The notes: generated by a model not told the origin, from the sequence alone. Numbered from the stretch's first letter, positions 18,168 to 29,939 are shown. The stretch is DNA of 64,000 nucleotides from Gammaproteobacteria bacterium (GCA_012103455.1 WLWT01000003.1:310001-374000), one strand, 5' to 3'. Program-made: numbers and translations.

Positions 18168-18443
18168 TCACCTGTCGAGCAGATCGACATGTCGGCCTGT
18201 GCGCTCGAAGTACACCTCATCACCGGCGATCTTGTAGATGAGCAACCAATCCGGTTCGATATGAGCGTCTTGGAAGTTGTGCCATCGTCCCTTGAGCGGA
18301 TGGTCTCTGTACTCCAGCGGCAAAGACTGGCCCTCAAGTAGCAGAAGCATCAGCTTCTTAATTTTCTCCATGTCCTTGCCGCGCTTCTTGGCAGCCTTCA
18401 AGTCACGCTTGAACTGGCCGGTATAGACAGGATTGCGCATCAA
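18168..18443 (-). CDS. YafQ family type II toxin (mRNA interferase)
   Basis: 91 residues of the RelE/YafQ ribosome-dependent endoribonuclease family. The residues matching known YafQ active-site positions are all present in the same spacing: His48, His61, Asp65-Trp66 and His85 (in DHPLKGRW, AHIEPDWLLIY and RTGRHVDLL). It overlaps the antitoxin gene by 4 bases (ATGA), so toxin is made after antitoxin from one transcript. It is expected to be neutralised by the upstream RelB/DinJ-like protein. Looks intact. Confidence 0.92.
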   Translation of the reverse strand: MMRNPVYTGQFKRDLKAAKKRGKDMEKIKKLMLLLLEGQSLPLEYRDHPLKGRWHNFQDAHIEPDWLLIYKIAGDEVYFERTGRHVDLLDR

Positions 18444-18700
18444 ATATCTAGCTCATCGAACAGAGCATCAATATTTTTAGGGCGGTGCAAATCCTCGCCC
18501 TGCTCGCTCTTGGCCAGAGTCTCGGCGGTAAGTTGGTTGGGCACACGCATCTCGAACGGCAAGCCTTGCTCACTGACCACTTTGGTCAAGCCGATGCGCA
18601 CGAAATCGGACACAGTAAGCCCCATGGTCGCAAGTATTTCGGCGGCCTCTTTTTTTAGGCACTCGTCAATGCGAGCGCGAACAGTTCCGGTAGCAGCCAT
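18440..18700 (-). CDS. RelB/DinJ family antitoxin
   Basis: 86 residues. An N-terminal ribbon-helix-helix (TVRARIDECLKKEAAEILATMGLTVSDFVRIGLTKVV) typical of RelB/DinJ binds DNA; the C-terminal part (about residues 50-86) is expected to wrap the YafQ toxin. It is the first gene of the pair. A perfect 20-bp palindrome about 40 bases upstream (18738-18757) is a strong candidate operator for autoregulation, as known for this family. Confidence 0.92.
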   Translation of the reverse strand: MAATGTVRARIDECLKKEAAEILATMGLTVSDFVRIGLTKVVSEQGLPFEMRVPNQLTAETLAKSEQGEDLHRPKNIDALFDELDI

Positions 18701-18737
18701 AATGTTTCCGCTTCCTCTAAATGGACGACACCTATAT

Positions 18738-18757
18738 TGTAGCCCAATTGGGCTACA
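18738..18757. promoter_or_regulatory. Candidate operator palindrome of the relB/yafQ operon
   Basis: TGTAGCCCAATTGGGCTACA is a perfect 20-bp inverted repeat, 37 bases upstream of the antitoxin ATG. RelB-type antitoxins repress their own operon through such palindromes, usually overlapping the promoter. Binding itself is inferred from position and symmetry. Confidence 0.7.
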
Positions 18758-18817
18758 TTGAATGTCTTAGCTGCGCCGGGAATTTTTTGCTGCGCTCCCT
18801 GGGCTCACGCGTACACT

Positions 18818-19036
18818 CTATGACGCTCGCGTAGCTGCGTCCAACGGATGGGTAACGATGCCGACAAGGGCGATGCTCTCCGTGACAAGACAGTCCTGCA
18901 GATTGTGGTGCGCGGGCATGATGTGGTGCTTGCCGCCCTTCTCATGCAGCCGAATCCAACGCCTGCCCTTCTGCCAGAACACGTCCTCGACGTTCATGGC
19001 AACGGCCGCGCTGATGCGTGCGAACGAATAGACCAA
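18818..19036 (-). pseudogene. Tyrosine recombinase (integrase) fragment
   Basis: 72 residues beginning MVYSFARISAAVAMNVEDVF and continuing RWIRLHEKGGKHHIMPAHHNL, matching the catalytic-domain middle of XerC/integrase-type tyrosine recombinases (the stretch after the first catalytic Arg and through the beta hairpin with the conserved Lys). The C-terminal HxxR...Y part is missing: after VTESIALVGIVTHP the sequence is unrelated. A remnant inside the 18008-21089 unit. Confidence 0.7.
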
Positions 19037-19124
19037 CTACGACAAGTCGTTGGAATTAGGCAGTGAAGATCCAGCCGATCCAAATAAAACCACTCGTGTG
19101 GCAAGCCCATGATCGTTGGTCTAC

Positions 19125-19330
19125 TCACAGTGTGAGTACTTCGGGTTTAGAATCGTTCCGACAGGATTGCCAGTGATTCAAGAACTGCTCGGGGTTCATT
19201 CCTTGTAATGAACCATGGGGTCGCATGGTGTTGTACTCCTCCAGCCATTGATTGGATGACAGCCCGAGCTTCGGCCATCGAACTGAACACCACCGGTCCA
19301 AGCAAATCGTGCGCAGTATCGAATTAAAGC
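19125..19330 (-). pseudogene. IS3-family transposase C-terminal fragment
   Basis: The minus-strand frame ends with QWLEEYNTMRPHGSLQGMNP and EQFLNHWQ, the diagnostic end of IS3-family orfB integrase cores. A frame change near 19250 is visible: FSSMAEARAVIQ lies in one frame and QWLEEYN in the next. Only about 60 codons of the C-terminus survive. It abuts the truncated phyH gene, whose 5' end it probably removed. Confidence 0.75.
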
Positions 19331-19334
19331 TCTC

Positions 19335-19880
19335 ACGGTCAGAAAGGACCCGGTCACACCGTGGCATATGGACGAAGCGTTTCGAACTACCGGCCTTGGA
19401 GGGAAGACTCGAGCGCCCGTTTTCCTCCAGTGCTCGATCTACCTTCAGCACAATGACCCGACAACTGGCGGCGGCCTCGACGTCATTCCTGGTTCGCACT
19501 ATATCGAGGATGATGCCTGGGGTGACAATACGTCAGAAGCCCTTCTAAACCTCAAGCGGAAGGCTGTGACGTTGGATACCGGCCCCGGAGACCTTGTGGT
19601 ATGGGATGGCCGCCTCATTCATAGAGGGACGCCTCGGAGTATGCCATCTGGAGAGAAACGCTTCGCCATACAGTGGGCGACCTCAAAGGCAACCGCTCGA
19701 CAAGACCACTATCTGCGCCGTTTCACCCTTAGAGCGGAGAATACGGAAGGCCACCTTGCAAGGCTTGTTGATGGTCGCTACGCAGAGATCGCAAATATGC
19801 GGTTTCCAGACGACTATCCAGAGGTTTTTGCTCACCGCTTAGGAGCTCTCGGTCTTTCCATGGCATCCCTCCCTCAATAG
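19335..19880 (+). pseudogene. Phytanoyl-CoA dioxygenase (PhyH) family gene, 5'-truncated
   Basis: The frame is open upstream of ATG 19368 and reads LTVRKDPVTPWHMDEAF, so translation homology continues to about 19335, where IS3 remnant DNA begins. The Fe(II)/2-oxoglutarate facial triad is complete: H and D in WHMD, and the distal His in VVWDGRLIHRGTPRS; GGGLDVIPGSHY is the usual sheet motif. The N-terminal third is lost. If the ATG at 19368 were used, the HxD histidine would be missing, so the product is likely inactive. Two other PhyH genes lie at 46658 and 51759. Confidence 0.75.
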
Positions 19881-20020
19881 TCATGCAATCACCACTTGGC
19901 GCGCACGATAAATAGATTATCGAGCCTTCCTGCCTGCGGCTGGGCCGTCCTGGCCCTCTGCTACCCAAATCGCTTCATCGACCGTTTGTGTGACATCTGT
20001 AGAGCACCGCCAATAACCAC

Positions 20021-20374
20021 TCAATGATGATGGCCCGGTACCGCGCTCGTAGCCGATGGCCGATGGCCGCTGGCCCCAGGTACCGGCGCCCTGTGCTTGA
20101 TGACCATTTCCACGTCATCACCTAACTGGATCAGCATGTTCACTAGCGCATCCAGGCTGAACTGAGAGAACTTCCCGCGATACAGATCGGAGACACGCGG
20201 CTGGGTCACGCCTAAGTGCTGCGCGGCTTCGGTCTGAGTCCAGTTTTCGGCTTTAATGCGCCTAATTAACGCATCCATCGCCTGTGATCTTAGCTTCAGA
20301 TTGGAAGCTTCCTGTGGTGTGTCTGCGATAGCATCCCATACGCTTGCATAGCAGGATCGTTGTTTCTCTGTCAT
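20021..20374 (-). CDS. HigA-type XRE family antitoxin
   Basis: 117 residues with a Cro/C1-type helix-turn-helix: NWTQTEAAQHLGVTQPRVSDL around residues 43-63, followed by FSQFSLDALVNMLIQLGDDVEMVIK. This is the layout of small antitoxins paired with Gp49/HigB-like toxins. It lies 4 bases after the toxin frame in a toxin-first order, normal for higBA. The C-terminal tail (GASGHRPSATSAVPGHHH) is probably disordered. Expected to repress its own promoter and bind the toxin. Confidence 0.85.
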   Translation of the reverse strand: MTEKQRSCYASVWDAIADTPQEASNLKLRSQAMDALIRRIKAENWTQTEAAQHLGVTQPRVSDLYRGKFSQFSLDALVNMLIQLGDDVEMVIKHRAPVPGASGHRPSATSAVPGHHH

Positions 20375-20378
20375 TTCT

Positions 20379-20675
20379 CTACCTCAATTCCTTCAGGCGT
20401 TTAGCGGCTAAATCAATGTCTTGTTTGCGGGTCTTTTGCGTTTTTTTCACAAAAGCGTGTAACACATAGACCGCATCAGTGGTGGCCATGTAAATCGTGC
20501 GATATACACCACTCGGCGTCCTAACGCGGATTTCCTTGACTCCTTTACCCACGGATTTCATCGGTTTCCAATCGTTGGGCTCATCCCCGCATTGGACTAA
20601 GTGCAATTGGTGGCCCACATCCTGCTTGGCGGTTTCGAGGAACGATTTGATGATCCTTGTATCCCTGTGGAAAAG
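20379..20675 (-). pseudogene. HigB/Gp49-like (PF05973 type) toxin, N-terminally truncated
   Basis: The longest ATG/GTG-started frame (20379-20618) gives 79 residues, but the open frame continues upstream through FHRDTRIIKSFLETAKQDVG, which is real family sequence. Then come GHQLHLVQCGDEPNDWKPM, VKEIRVRTPSGVYRTIYMA and DAVYVLHAFVKKTQKT, the family core. A usual start is missing: a short piece of N-terminus seems lost where the IS5 remnant begins near 20700. Starting at the internal GTG would drop the first helix. Toxin activity is therefore doubtful. Confidence 0.65.
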
Positions 20676-20717
20676 TGAAGCTATTAAAGGTGCAACTCTT
20701 GCCGAGTTATCATCTTC

Positions 20718-21011
20718 TTACGCTCTGTATGCTATAGCGTCTCTCCTGAGTGTATGACTGGACTTGTTCTCGTTCTTGCTGTTTCTCAACCTGTCTTTAT
20801 GGCACCAACGGTTGTAACGCACATAAACCCGGTGCCAGTGACCAAAATCCGTCGGCAAGTCACGCCAGGGAGCGCCAGTCCGTGCGACCCACAATACGGC
20901 TTCCAGAAACAAACGGTTATCCGCGGCGGTGACACCACAATCACTGGCTTTCCCCGGCAGTAACTCTTTGATGCGTTCCCACTGATCATCTCGTAACATC
21001 GTGCGAGTCAT
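20718..21011 (-). pseudogene. IS5-family transposase, N-terminal fragment
   Basis: Starts MTRTMLRDDQWERIKELLPG and continues LFLEAVLWVARTGAPWRDLP and HRVYVRYNRWCHKD, the conserved N-terminal domain of IS5-family DDE transposases. Homology stops near codon 70; the last 25 codons (RLRNSKNENKSS...) are unrelated. The whole catalytic domain is absent. The right terminal repeat of the element is just outside (21069-21085). Confidence 0.8.
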
Positions 21012-21089
21012 GCGAATTTCCAGAAAAAAAATCGGCGTATTACCGCAGACTGACCACATCAGAGAAATTTAATTGAGAACGCTCCCTAG

Positions 21090-21623
21090 TATTTGGCCCT
21101 AGTGCTTGGACTCCGACATTTTGGCCTCAACGACCTTAGAATAGCGATGTCCGCAAAATAAAAGGCGCCCGTAGACGCCCAAGGTAAGTCGATAAAAGCT
21201 AACGGGGGAGAGGGGAAGAAAGCCTTTACCGTCTTGACTCTAGTAATGCATTCACCGTGCCAACATTCGAAGACGCACTTCGTGCGCGGCTCTCTCCCTC
21301 GAAGTTCCGCGAAAAATCGTGACTCGTATCGCAATGAGAACGCACGCAGCCTTGGTGCGGACACGCGGCGCCCACAAGAACCGGGCTCCCGCTTCACCGA
21401 CAGCAAAGACCTGTAGAGCTTAAGACAACGAATGTCTGTCGAATCAACGATAGATTGTCAAATTCCCGGCATCGCAATGGTCGATCCTTTACCATCGCCG
21501 CGCCTGAGTCATCCGTACGAAGAGTAAGTGTCCCTAGACGACGCCTTGAGACACCGCAATTGCAGCGAGGCCACTTCTCAGGTATCTACCCTCTGATTAC
21601 TCAAAGGTCCTGGAGTCGAATAC
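21090..21623. other. Gene-free stretch upstream of gcvP
   Basis: 534 bases between the mobile unit and gcvP. A 106-residue minus-strand frame here has no recognisable motif and no ribosome site. I looked for a glycine riboswitch, common ahead of gcv genes, and saw no pair of the conserved GGAGAG / CCGAAGG-like blocks. The promoter of gcvP must lie here but I cannot place it. Confidence 0.5.
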
Positions 21624-24529
<2,906 letters not shown>

Positions 24530-24533
<4 letters not shown>

Positions 24534-25516
24534 CACGCGTTTACGGCGGACGCCTCAATAAAGGCCGCATAGCGGCGGCAGCGGCGGGCGCCGTCATGGT
24601 GCTGCTAAATGGCTGCGCGATGCGGCCACTTGACAGTACAGAGCCCAGCGGCATTGCCGGTGGCGAACGGGAGCTGCGCGAAGTAGCGTTCTTCCGGCAG
24701 ACCGCATACCACTGTGGCCCGGCGGCCCTGGCCACCGTCCTCCAATACAGCGGCGTTGTTACCTCTGCGTACAAGCTTGCCGAAAAGATCTATATCCCCG
24801 GAAGAAAAGGCAGTCTACAGGCGGAAATGGCCGCGGCAGCGCGCAGAGAAAACCGCATCGCATATCGCATCAAGGGTGAACTGGAGCATTTGCTGCGAGA
24901 AGTGGCAGCAGGGCGTCCGGTGTTGGTGCTGCAGAATCTGTCGCCGACCCGCCGGCCCATGTGGCACTACGCCGTTGTAATCGGCTTCAATCAAGCGAAG
25001 CAAACAATCGTGCTGCGCTCAGGCACTACGCGGCGCCTGGAAACATCCATGCGTGAGTTCAACCACAGTTGGCGGCGCGCCGGTGCGTGGGCCTTGATAG
25101 TGCTACGGCCCGGCGAACTGCCTGCGCAGATTGACGAGCAGGCCTACGGACAGGCGGTGGCCCCGCTCGAGCGGCTAAATCAGTGGGCTGCGGCACAAGC
25201 GGCGTGGAAAGCAGTACTGGAACTTTGGCCACGTTCACTCGTTTTCCTAGTAGGGCTAGCCAATGCGCGGTATGGCCAAGGCGATATCAGCGGTGCGGCC
25301 AGCATCTTGCAGCAAGCTGTGCGCCATCACCCGAGCGCCGGTATCGCGCACAACAATCTCGCCCACACCCTCGGCGAACTCGGCGATATAGCACAAGCTC
25401 TAAGCCATGCCCACCGGGCGGTAGAGCTTGGCGGTCCCCGAATCAACTTATTTCGACAAACCTTGTCGGAACTGCGGGCAAAACGACAACGCCTTCCAAC
25501 ACCTGGCATCTTCTGA
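24530..25516 (+). CDS. PA2778 family cysteine peptidase, lipoprotein with TPR-like tail
   Basis: I choose GTG 24530, which overlaps the gcvP stop (GTGA), giving about 328 residues; a start at 24488 would lie inside gcvP. The N-terminus is a lipoprotein signal with lipobox LLNGC. The papain-like C39-type domain has the catalytic Cys in AYHCGPAALATVLQYSG and a His in MWHYAVVIGFN. The C-terminal ~120 residues are helical TPR-like (LANARYGQGDISGAASILQQ; AHNNLAHTLGELGDIAQAL). The family is found in Gammaproteobacteria, anchored at the membrane, with substrate unknown. Confidence 0.88.
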
Positions 25517-25553
25517 TACTTGGCGCCCTCTAACACTTGGCACCTTCTGACAT
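25499..25553. repeat. Degenerate ~17-bp tandem repeat
   Basis: Three imperfect copies of CACTTGGCACCTTCTGA occur end to end, starting in the last codons of the peptidase gene and running into the intergenic region before the sugar transferase. The function is unknown; slippage would change the peptidase C-terminus. Confidence 0.55.
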
Positions 25554-26132
25554 CCGGGCATACGGGGCCCCAACACGGACAGACACTGCACAGCCATCAT
25601 GAACATTCTATTTCTCTCGCACAATATTCCATATCCACCCAATAAGGGAGAGAAAATTCGTGCCTATCACCAGATTAAGCATTTATCACAGAGTCACAAG
25701 GTCTTTCTTTTTTCTTTTGTGAAAGACCCCAACGATATGCACTATGAGGCCGAGCTTAAAAAGATCTGCAGTGATGTACAGCTCTTTCCAATACATTCAC
25801 TGCGGTCGAAGATAAAATCGTTACTGTGTGTTGCAAGTCCGTTTCCAATGACATTCGGTTATTACCACTCGTATTGGTTGCATCGAGAAATAAAAAAAAC
25901 CATGAAACGACAACATTTCGACGTAGTGTTCGCATACTGCTCTTCGATGGGACAGTATTTGCTTTCAATGGAACACAGCGCCAAGGTGATCGATTTCGTT
26001 GATATAGATTCGTTTAAGTGGAAAGAATATTCTTCTTTTGCGCACTTCCCAATATCTTTCATCTACTCGTTGGAATACCGCAGACTTCGCAAATGGGAAG
26101 GGATTCTCAGCGCCTGCGCTGACTTGAATCTA

Positions 26133-27240
26133 CTAATTCGGCAAAAAATTACCCGACATCAATTCAGAATATATCTGACATGCTCTTCATAGAAAAAACC
26201 GTTTAATTATTTGCGTATTCTGTTGCAGTGAGTGCAACACCGAACGAGCCAAGGCCACCCGTTGCTCCTTTGTAGCCACCACTGTCCGACCAATCCGTTG
26301 GCTTTTTACGTGATGCCATACCAATTCATCAGGATTGAGTTCCGGTGAATACGGCGGTAACCATACTAACGTGAGCTTACCTTGGCTAGTGCGGACAAAT
26401 TCTTGCACTTTCTTGGCTCGATGAATTCGATGGCCATCAACAACCCAATAGACCGCTCGCTTGGCGTTGTGCAGCAAACGCCTTGGAAAGTCGATAAAAA
26501 CGTCTGCGGTTACCCGTGATTCGCTCACCATGAAACGCAGGTGACCCTTCGGCGAAACGGCTGACAGCCTATTCACGCTAAAGCGCCGACCCGTTTTCGC
26601 TACAACCGGCGTATCACCCCGTACCCCCCAAGTGGTACCACGATGATAATCCGACCGGATCGTCGATTCGTCGCCAAAATAGACCCGCGCTCGGCGCCTT
26701 TTCGCTTCTTGTTGTACTTCAGGCCAAGTTTCTCTTAACCATACCTTAACCTGAGCAGGGTCTGGCTCGTATGCCTTAAACCCAGGGCGCTGCGCACTCA
26801 TCCCCCAACGAGACAGGCTATTGCCCACCGAGCGCTCGCTGACTTCGATGCCAAATTTGTCTTGCAGTCATATCTGAATCATCGAGCGCGTCCACAGGGC
26901 ATCGTGACAATCCAATTGCAACGGATTCGTTTTAACTAGTTCACCTAAGCGATCCGCATATTCATCGGGAAATTTCTTGGGCGACCCGTGATCTTGCCGG
27001 TGGACAGCGCCTGTTCACCGCCTTGCTCATACCTAGATAACCAATCGTCAATGCAAGAACGATGAAATCCGAGGGCTTTAATTACTTTTTCAGGGCTTTC
27101 ACCCGATAATACTTGCGCAACCGCGTGCCTACGGATGGCTTCTCGCGCGGAATGGGGCAGTGAGCGACCGTCTGTCTTTTTCATAGTATCATTATAACAT
27201 ATTTTATTAATTTGTGTCGGGTAATTTTTTTCCGAAGTAG
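26133..27240 (-). mobile_element. IS630-family element, copy A (1108 bp)
   Basis: Ends are imperfect inverted repeats, CTAATTCGGCAAAAAATTAC on the left and CTACTTCGGAAAAAAATTAC (complement of the right end), flanked by TA at 26131-26132 and 27241-27242, the normal IS630 target. It carries one transposase gene broken into two frames. It appears base-for-base identical in layout to copy C at 37743-38850 (constant offset 11610), pointing to very recent copying. Confidence 0.93.
26187..27184 (-). pseudogene. IS630-family transposase, frameshifted and with internal stop (copy A)
   Basis: The N-terminal HTH part (26945-27184) starts MKKTDGRSLPHSAREAIRRH and contains ALGFHRSCIDDWLSRYEQGG. It runs out of frame after ITGRPRNF because one base is missing relative to copy B. 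The DDE part (26187-26828) shows VYFGDESTIRSD, VYWVVDGHRIHRAKK and YSPELNPDELVW, with catalytic D, D, E. Between them lies an in-frame TGA shared by all three copies. Neither half alone should transpose, unless active protein comes from another copy. Confidence 0.85.
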
Positions 27241-27915
27241 TAGTAACGACTCCAGGAGAAAAAGAAAAACTGGCAGCGATTAACGCACCAGCTTCAAATA
27301 CCATCGAAGTTATCAGAAACGGTATAGACAAAATTTTCTTCGAAACCCGGAAAGCTGAAGACAAATTAGCGAAACTTTTATTTATAGGGCAAATGGACTA
27401 TTTGCCGAACATAGATGCGGTGACCTATTTTTACCGCGAAATCCTTCCAGCCATCAAAGCCGAAATCCCGAATATCGTATTCGAAATTGTCGGAAGAAAC
27501 CCAACCGAGGAGCTTTTTGATATTTGCACGGATGCGGTGATTACTGGAGAAGTAAACGACGTCCGTGATTACCTAGCAACAGCGGCGGTCTTTGTCGCGC
27601 CGATGAGGCTGGCCTTCGGGGTACAGAATAAAATCTTGGAAGCAATGGCAGCCTGCGTTCCGGTCGTCTCTACTGACCGGGCCTTAAGTGGTCTTCATGT
27701 CCGCGAGGGAGAAGAGATTTTGATCGCTGATAGTCCTGCGGACTTTGCCCAATGTTGTATAGCCCTCATCCAGAACCAACAACTCGCTGAATCAATTTGT
27801 AGCAACGCTAAGCAGCACGTACAGCAAGAGCATGATTGGGATCTGATCCTAGCCGGATTCGAAGCCAGCTTGGAAACCAAGGCCAACGGCAATAGATCAC
27901 CGCACCGCGTCCACA

Positions 27916-28320
27916 CTAGGCGTTGAAGCTGTCGTCCTCGACGTGCTTCCAATCAGCTAGAAAATCATCGATCGCCGCACAAGCAGTCAATGCATCACCA
28001 CCGAGCTGACGCGAGCGCATATAAATAATGCAGAGCGTAAACGCTGTTAACTCACTATCACGGGCAGCTCTTCGCGCTTCCCCGTGAGCATTGCGTAAAT
28101 TTCCCAACAGAACATCAAAATGCTCCGGACCCACTGCGACTATAGACTCAGCCTCGGCAAGCGTACGTCTGGTCAGCAAAGCGATATCGCGTTGCTTCTC
28201 GGAACGTTGCCCTAGCCGGGTTGATTCAATGATCGCCGCCGCATCCTTGCAAAGACGCTTAACTTCTCCGGCTTTACCGAACAACCATCCAAGCACCGCA
28301 CCCGCCTCTTGAGGATTCAA
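27916..28320 (-). CDS. Hypothetical helical protein
   Basis: 134 residues, no recognised family. Starts MNPQEAGAVLGWLFGKAGEV; alanine-, arginine- and leucine-rich and likely all-helical, with no signal peptide or membrane segment and three Cys. It converges with the sugar transferase and overlaps its end by 11 bases. Codon use looks like the GC-rich core rather than the IS DNA, which argues it is a resident gene. Confidence 0.5.
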   Translation of the reverse strand: MNPQEAGAVLGWLFGKAGEVKRLCKDAAAIIESTRLGQRSEKQRDIALLTRRTLAEAESIVAVGPEHFDVLLGNLRNAHGEARRAARDSELTAFTLCIIYMRSRQLGGDALTACAAIDDFLADWKHVEDDSFNA

Positions 28321-28474
28321 CGGCTCCTATGCTACCCGCGGCTTCGCGCCTCGAGCCGAAGCCGCAAAAGGATCTTGGATTAGGCATACCGGCGAACCCA
28401 CAGATCCGATCCGGCAATAAGACTGATTGATGCCGTGTGACCAGGAAAAAACCAAACGGTCAGATGCTCGAAAA

Positions 28475-28681
28475 TCACCTACCGCCGCGGCGCCCTCCGA
28501 CCGTTAGCTGCCCACCGATGCGCGCCGCACTCATGGCCAAATACCCCGCCGTGAACAACAGCGCCGGCGCCAACAACCAACCCGACAGATAAGACAGACG
28601 CAACGGCGTTCGCGCTTCAGCCTCATTGCCCGCCCCGGAGGAGGACACAAGTGCATCAATGCCCGTATGTGCTTCTATCAC
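28475..28681 (-). CDS. Hypothetical small membrane protein
   Basis: 68 residues with one clear hydrophobic segment (LSYLSGWLLAPALLFTAGYLAMSAA, middle of the protein) and a basic glycine-rich tail (GGRRGGR). No family recognised and no strong ribosome site. It precedes, in the same direction, nothing obvious; the next minus gene upstream (28724-28978) is also a small membrane protein, so the two could form an operon. Low confidence. Confidence 0.35.
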   Translation of the reverse strand: MIEAHTGIDALVSSSGAGNEAEARTPLRLSYLSGWLLAPALLFTAGYLAMSAARIGGQLTVGGRRGGR

Positions 28682-28723
28682 CGCGGCGAGCCGGCCGATC
28701 CGCGCGGGATCTTTATAGAGCCC

Positions 28724-28978
28724 TCACGCCTCGACCACCACCTCCACGGCTACCCAAAGACCCACCACCAGCAAAATAAGGCCCACTCCTCTCACCAATA
28801 GCGTCAAACAATCTGTCAGCACACCGACGCAGCGCGGCCACCAGCCTATAGGCTCCACCCTGGGTTGCGGTGTATCGTAGTCGCCATATCCCAATGCCGT
28901 TGCCTCCGCGCTCGGACGATTTGAACTGAAGTATTCACTGTGTCCAAAAACATAGAACCGATGAGGCGCTTGTGCCAT
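28724..28978 (-). CDS. Hypothetical small membrane protein
   Basis: I prefer the ATG at 28978 (MAQAPHRFYVFGHSEYF), giving 84 residues; the frame is open to 29068. The C-terminal third is a strong transmembrane segment (LLVRGVGLILLVVGLWVAVEVV). Its start shares bases with the start of the divergent glycine-zipper gene (the two ATGs interlock as CATG), an unusual layout that casts some doubt on one of the two starts. Confidence 0.4.
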   Translation of the reverse strand: MAQAPHRFYVFGHSEYFSSNRPSAEATALGYGDYDTPQPRVEPIGWWPRCVGVLTDCLTLLVRGVGLILLVVGLWVAVEVVVEA

Positions 28979-29417
28979 GCCAAATAGAACGATCATGCTA
29001 ACGCTGTGCGCCGTTTTATCGTACTCCAATGCCGCTAGCGCCGCCCACTCCGGCCATCCGCCATCCAATCACCTGCACTTCGCGCCTGCAAGCATTGGCA
29101 CTAAAAGCCAGCGGCTCGAACACATGCCACGCCCTAACAACGCCCGTCTAGACAACCCCTGTGCGGGTGCAGCATTGGGCGGTATTATCGGTGGTTTGCT
29201 CGGCGGCTACCTGGGAGCGGAAATAGCGGATCGCCATCCTCGGGCGGGCGCGATCACGGGCTCGGCCGCGGGCGCACTGATAGGCGCCCTCATAGGCGCC
29301 GACATCAATGCCCATGGAAAGAAGTGCAGGCGCCTGCAAGACAACGGCCAGCACCAACAAAGTCCTCGATACGAACCCAAGTCAAGCGATACCATTGATG
29401 GCGCCATTGATATCTAG
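28977..29417 (+). CDS. Secreted glycine-zipper domain protein
   Basis: 146 residues. A signal peptide is likely (MPNRTIMLTLCAVLSYSNAASAA). Residues ~65-110 form a two-helix glycine zipper: AALGGIIGGLLGGYLGAEIA and AGAITGSAAGALIGALIGADI, as in Rick_17kDa/2TM glycine-zipper outer-membrane proteins. No lipobox Cys is seen at the end of the signal. Such proteins sit in the envelope; some inhibit or stabilise envelope components. The exact role is unknown. It is divergent from and overlaps the start of the small membrane gene on the other strand. Confidence 0.7.
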   Translation: MPNRTIMLTLCAVLSYSNAASAAHSGHPPSNHLHFAPASIGTKSQRLEHMPRPNNARLDNPCAGAALGGIIGGLLGGYLGAEIADRHPRAGAITGSAAGALIGALIGADINAHGKKCRRLQDNGQHQQSPRYEPKSSDTIDGAIDI

Positions 29418-29459
29418 CGCTGATGATATCCAATGCGCTCCGTACCGACCCGTGGGCGT

Positions 29460-29760
29460 TCAGGTGCAGGCCCACACATACTCCGTCCGGCGCTCGTAGA
29501 GTGGGTAAGGCGGTTGCTCGTTCATACGAGCCAGAGAACTTCGGCTGACCTTAGCGACACCCAAATGGTAACTTTTGCGGCGTTGTTTATCCAGATTGCT
29601 GGCAATATCTCGCAAACTACAGCGACCGGCGAGTTGGGCAAAACTCAACGCCACAAACTGTGAGCAGCGTGGCATCGTCCTCAATACACCGCCTTTATGA
29701 TGGGTTTTTGCAAGCGTTTCAAATTCATGTCTAGAAACCAGCTTCAGTCATTGTGAAAAT
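29460..29760 (-). pseudogene. IS4-family transposase N-terminal fragment (DUF4372)
   Basis: Minus-strand reading gives HEFETLAKTHHKGG then LRTMPRCSQFVALSFAQLAG and RCSLRDIASNLDKQRRKSYH, the DUF4372 N-terminal domain found in IS4-family transposases. The frame ends near 29460, with the whole catalytic domain missing. A fragment only. Confidence 0.75.
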
Positions 29761-29939
29761 ACGCTATTACTATGACTCAAGGCTATTATCTTGTTGATAT
29801 TCAAATATATTTTGAACCGCTATTTTAACAAATCAGCGCAGAATAGTCCTTGATTCTAATCTCATTCAAAAGTTTATGGGGCAGCAATGATTCAACACAG
29901 ACCAGGGCTGCCAGTTTACCAGTTATGATTTTCTGACAC

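Larger units (their letters stand above)
18008..21089. mobile_element. IS5-type terminal-repeat-bounded unit carrying two toxin-antitoxin modules
   Basis: Terminal inverted repeats: GGGGCGTTCTCAATTAA at 18012-18028 and the complement of GGAGCGTTCTCAATTAA at 21069-21085, one mismatch in 17. Both are flanked by CTAG (18008-18011 and 21086-21089), a probable target duplication. A truncated IS5-family transposase (start 21011, minus) lies at the right end. The interior holds yafQ/relB, fragments of a tyrosine recombinase and an IS3 element, a phyH fragment and higB/higA. Either foreign genes accumulated inside an old IS5 copy, or the ends moved the whole block once; the matching flanks are compatible with both. 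Confidence 0.7.
25599..27926 (+). pseudogene. PEP-CTERM/EpsH1-system-type sugar transferase, interrupted by IS630
   Basis: The N-terminal part (25599-26132) starts MNILFLSHNIPYPPNKGEK and the C-terminal part (27243-27926) has LLFIGQMDYLPNIDAVTYFY, FEIVGRNPTEE and APMRLAFGVQNKILEAMA. Together they match glycosyltransferases of the TIGR03087 type, GT4-fold enzymes tied to exopolysaccharide/PEP-CTERM loci. A 1108-bp IS630 with TA duplication splits the gene. Removing the element and one TA joins DLNL to VTTPGEKEKL in frame, giving 405 residues. The loss is therefore recent. Base composition is lower in GC than the flanking genes. Precise sugar is unknown. Confidence 0.85.

Noticed and set aside
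21086..21406. 106-residue minus frame upstream of gcvP
   Set aside because: No motif, no start signal, starts at the IS boundary; probably chance.
21090..21623. Glycine riboswitch ahead of gcvP
   Set aside because: The conserved aptamer blocks could not be found by eye; a covariance search would settle it.
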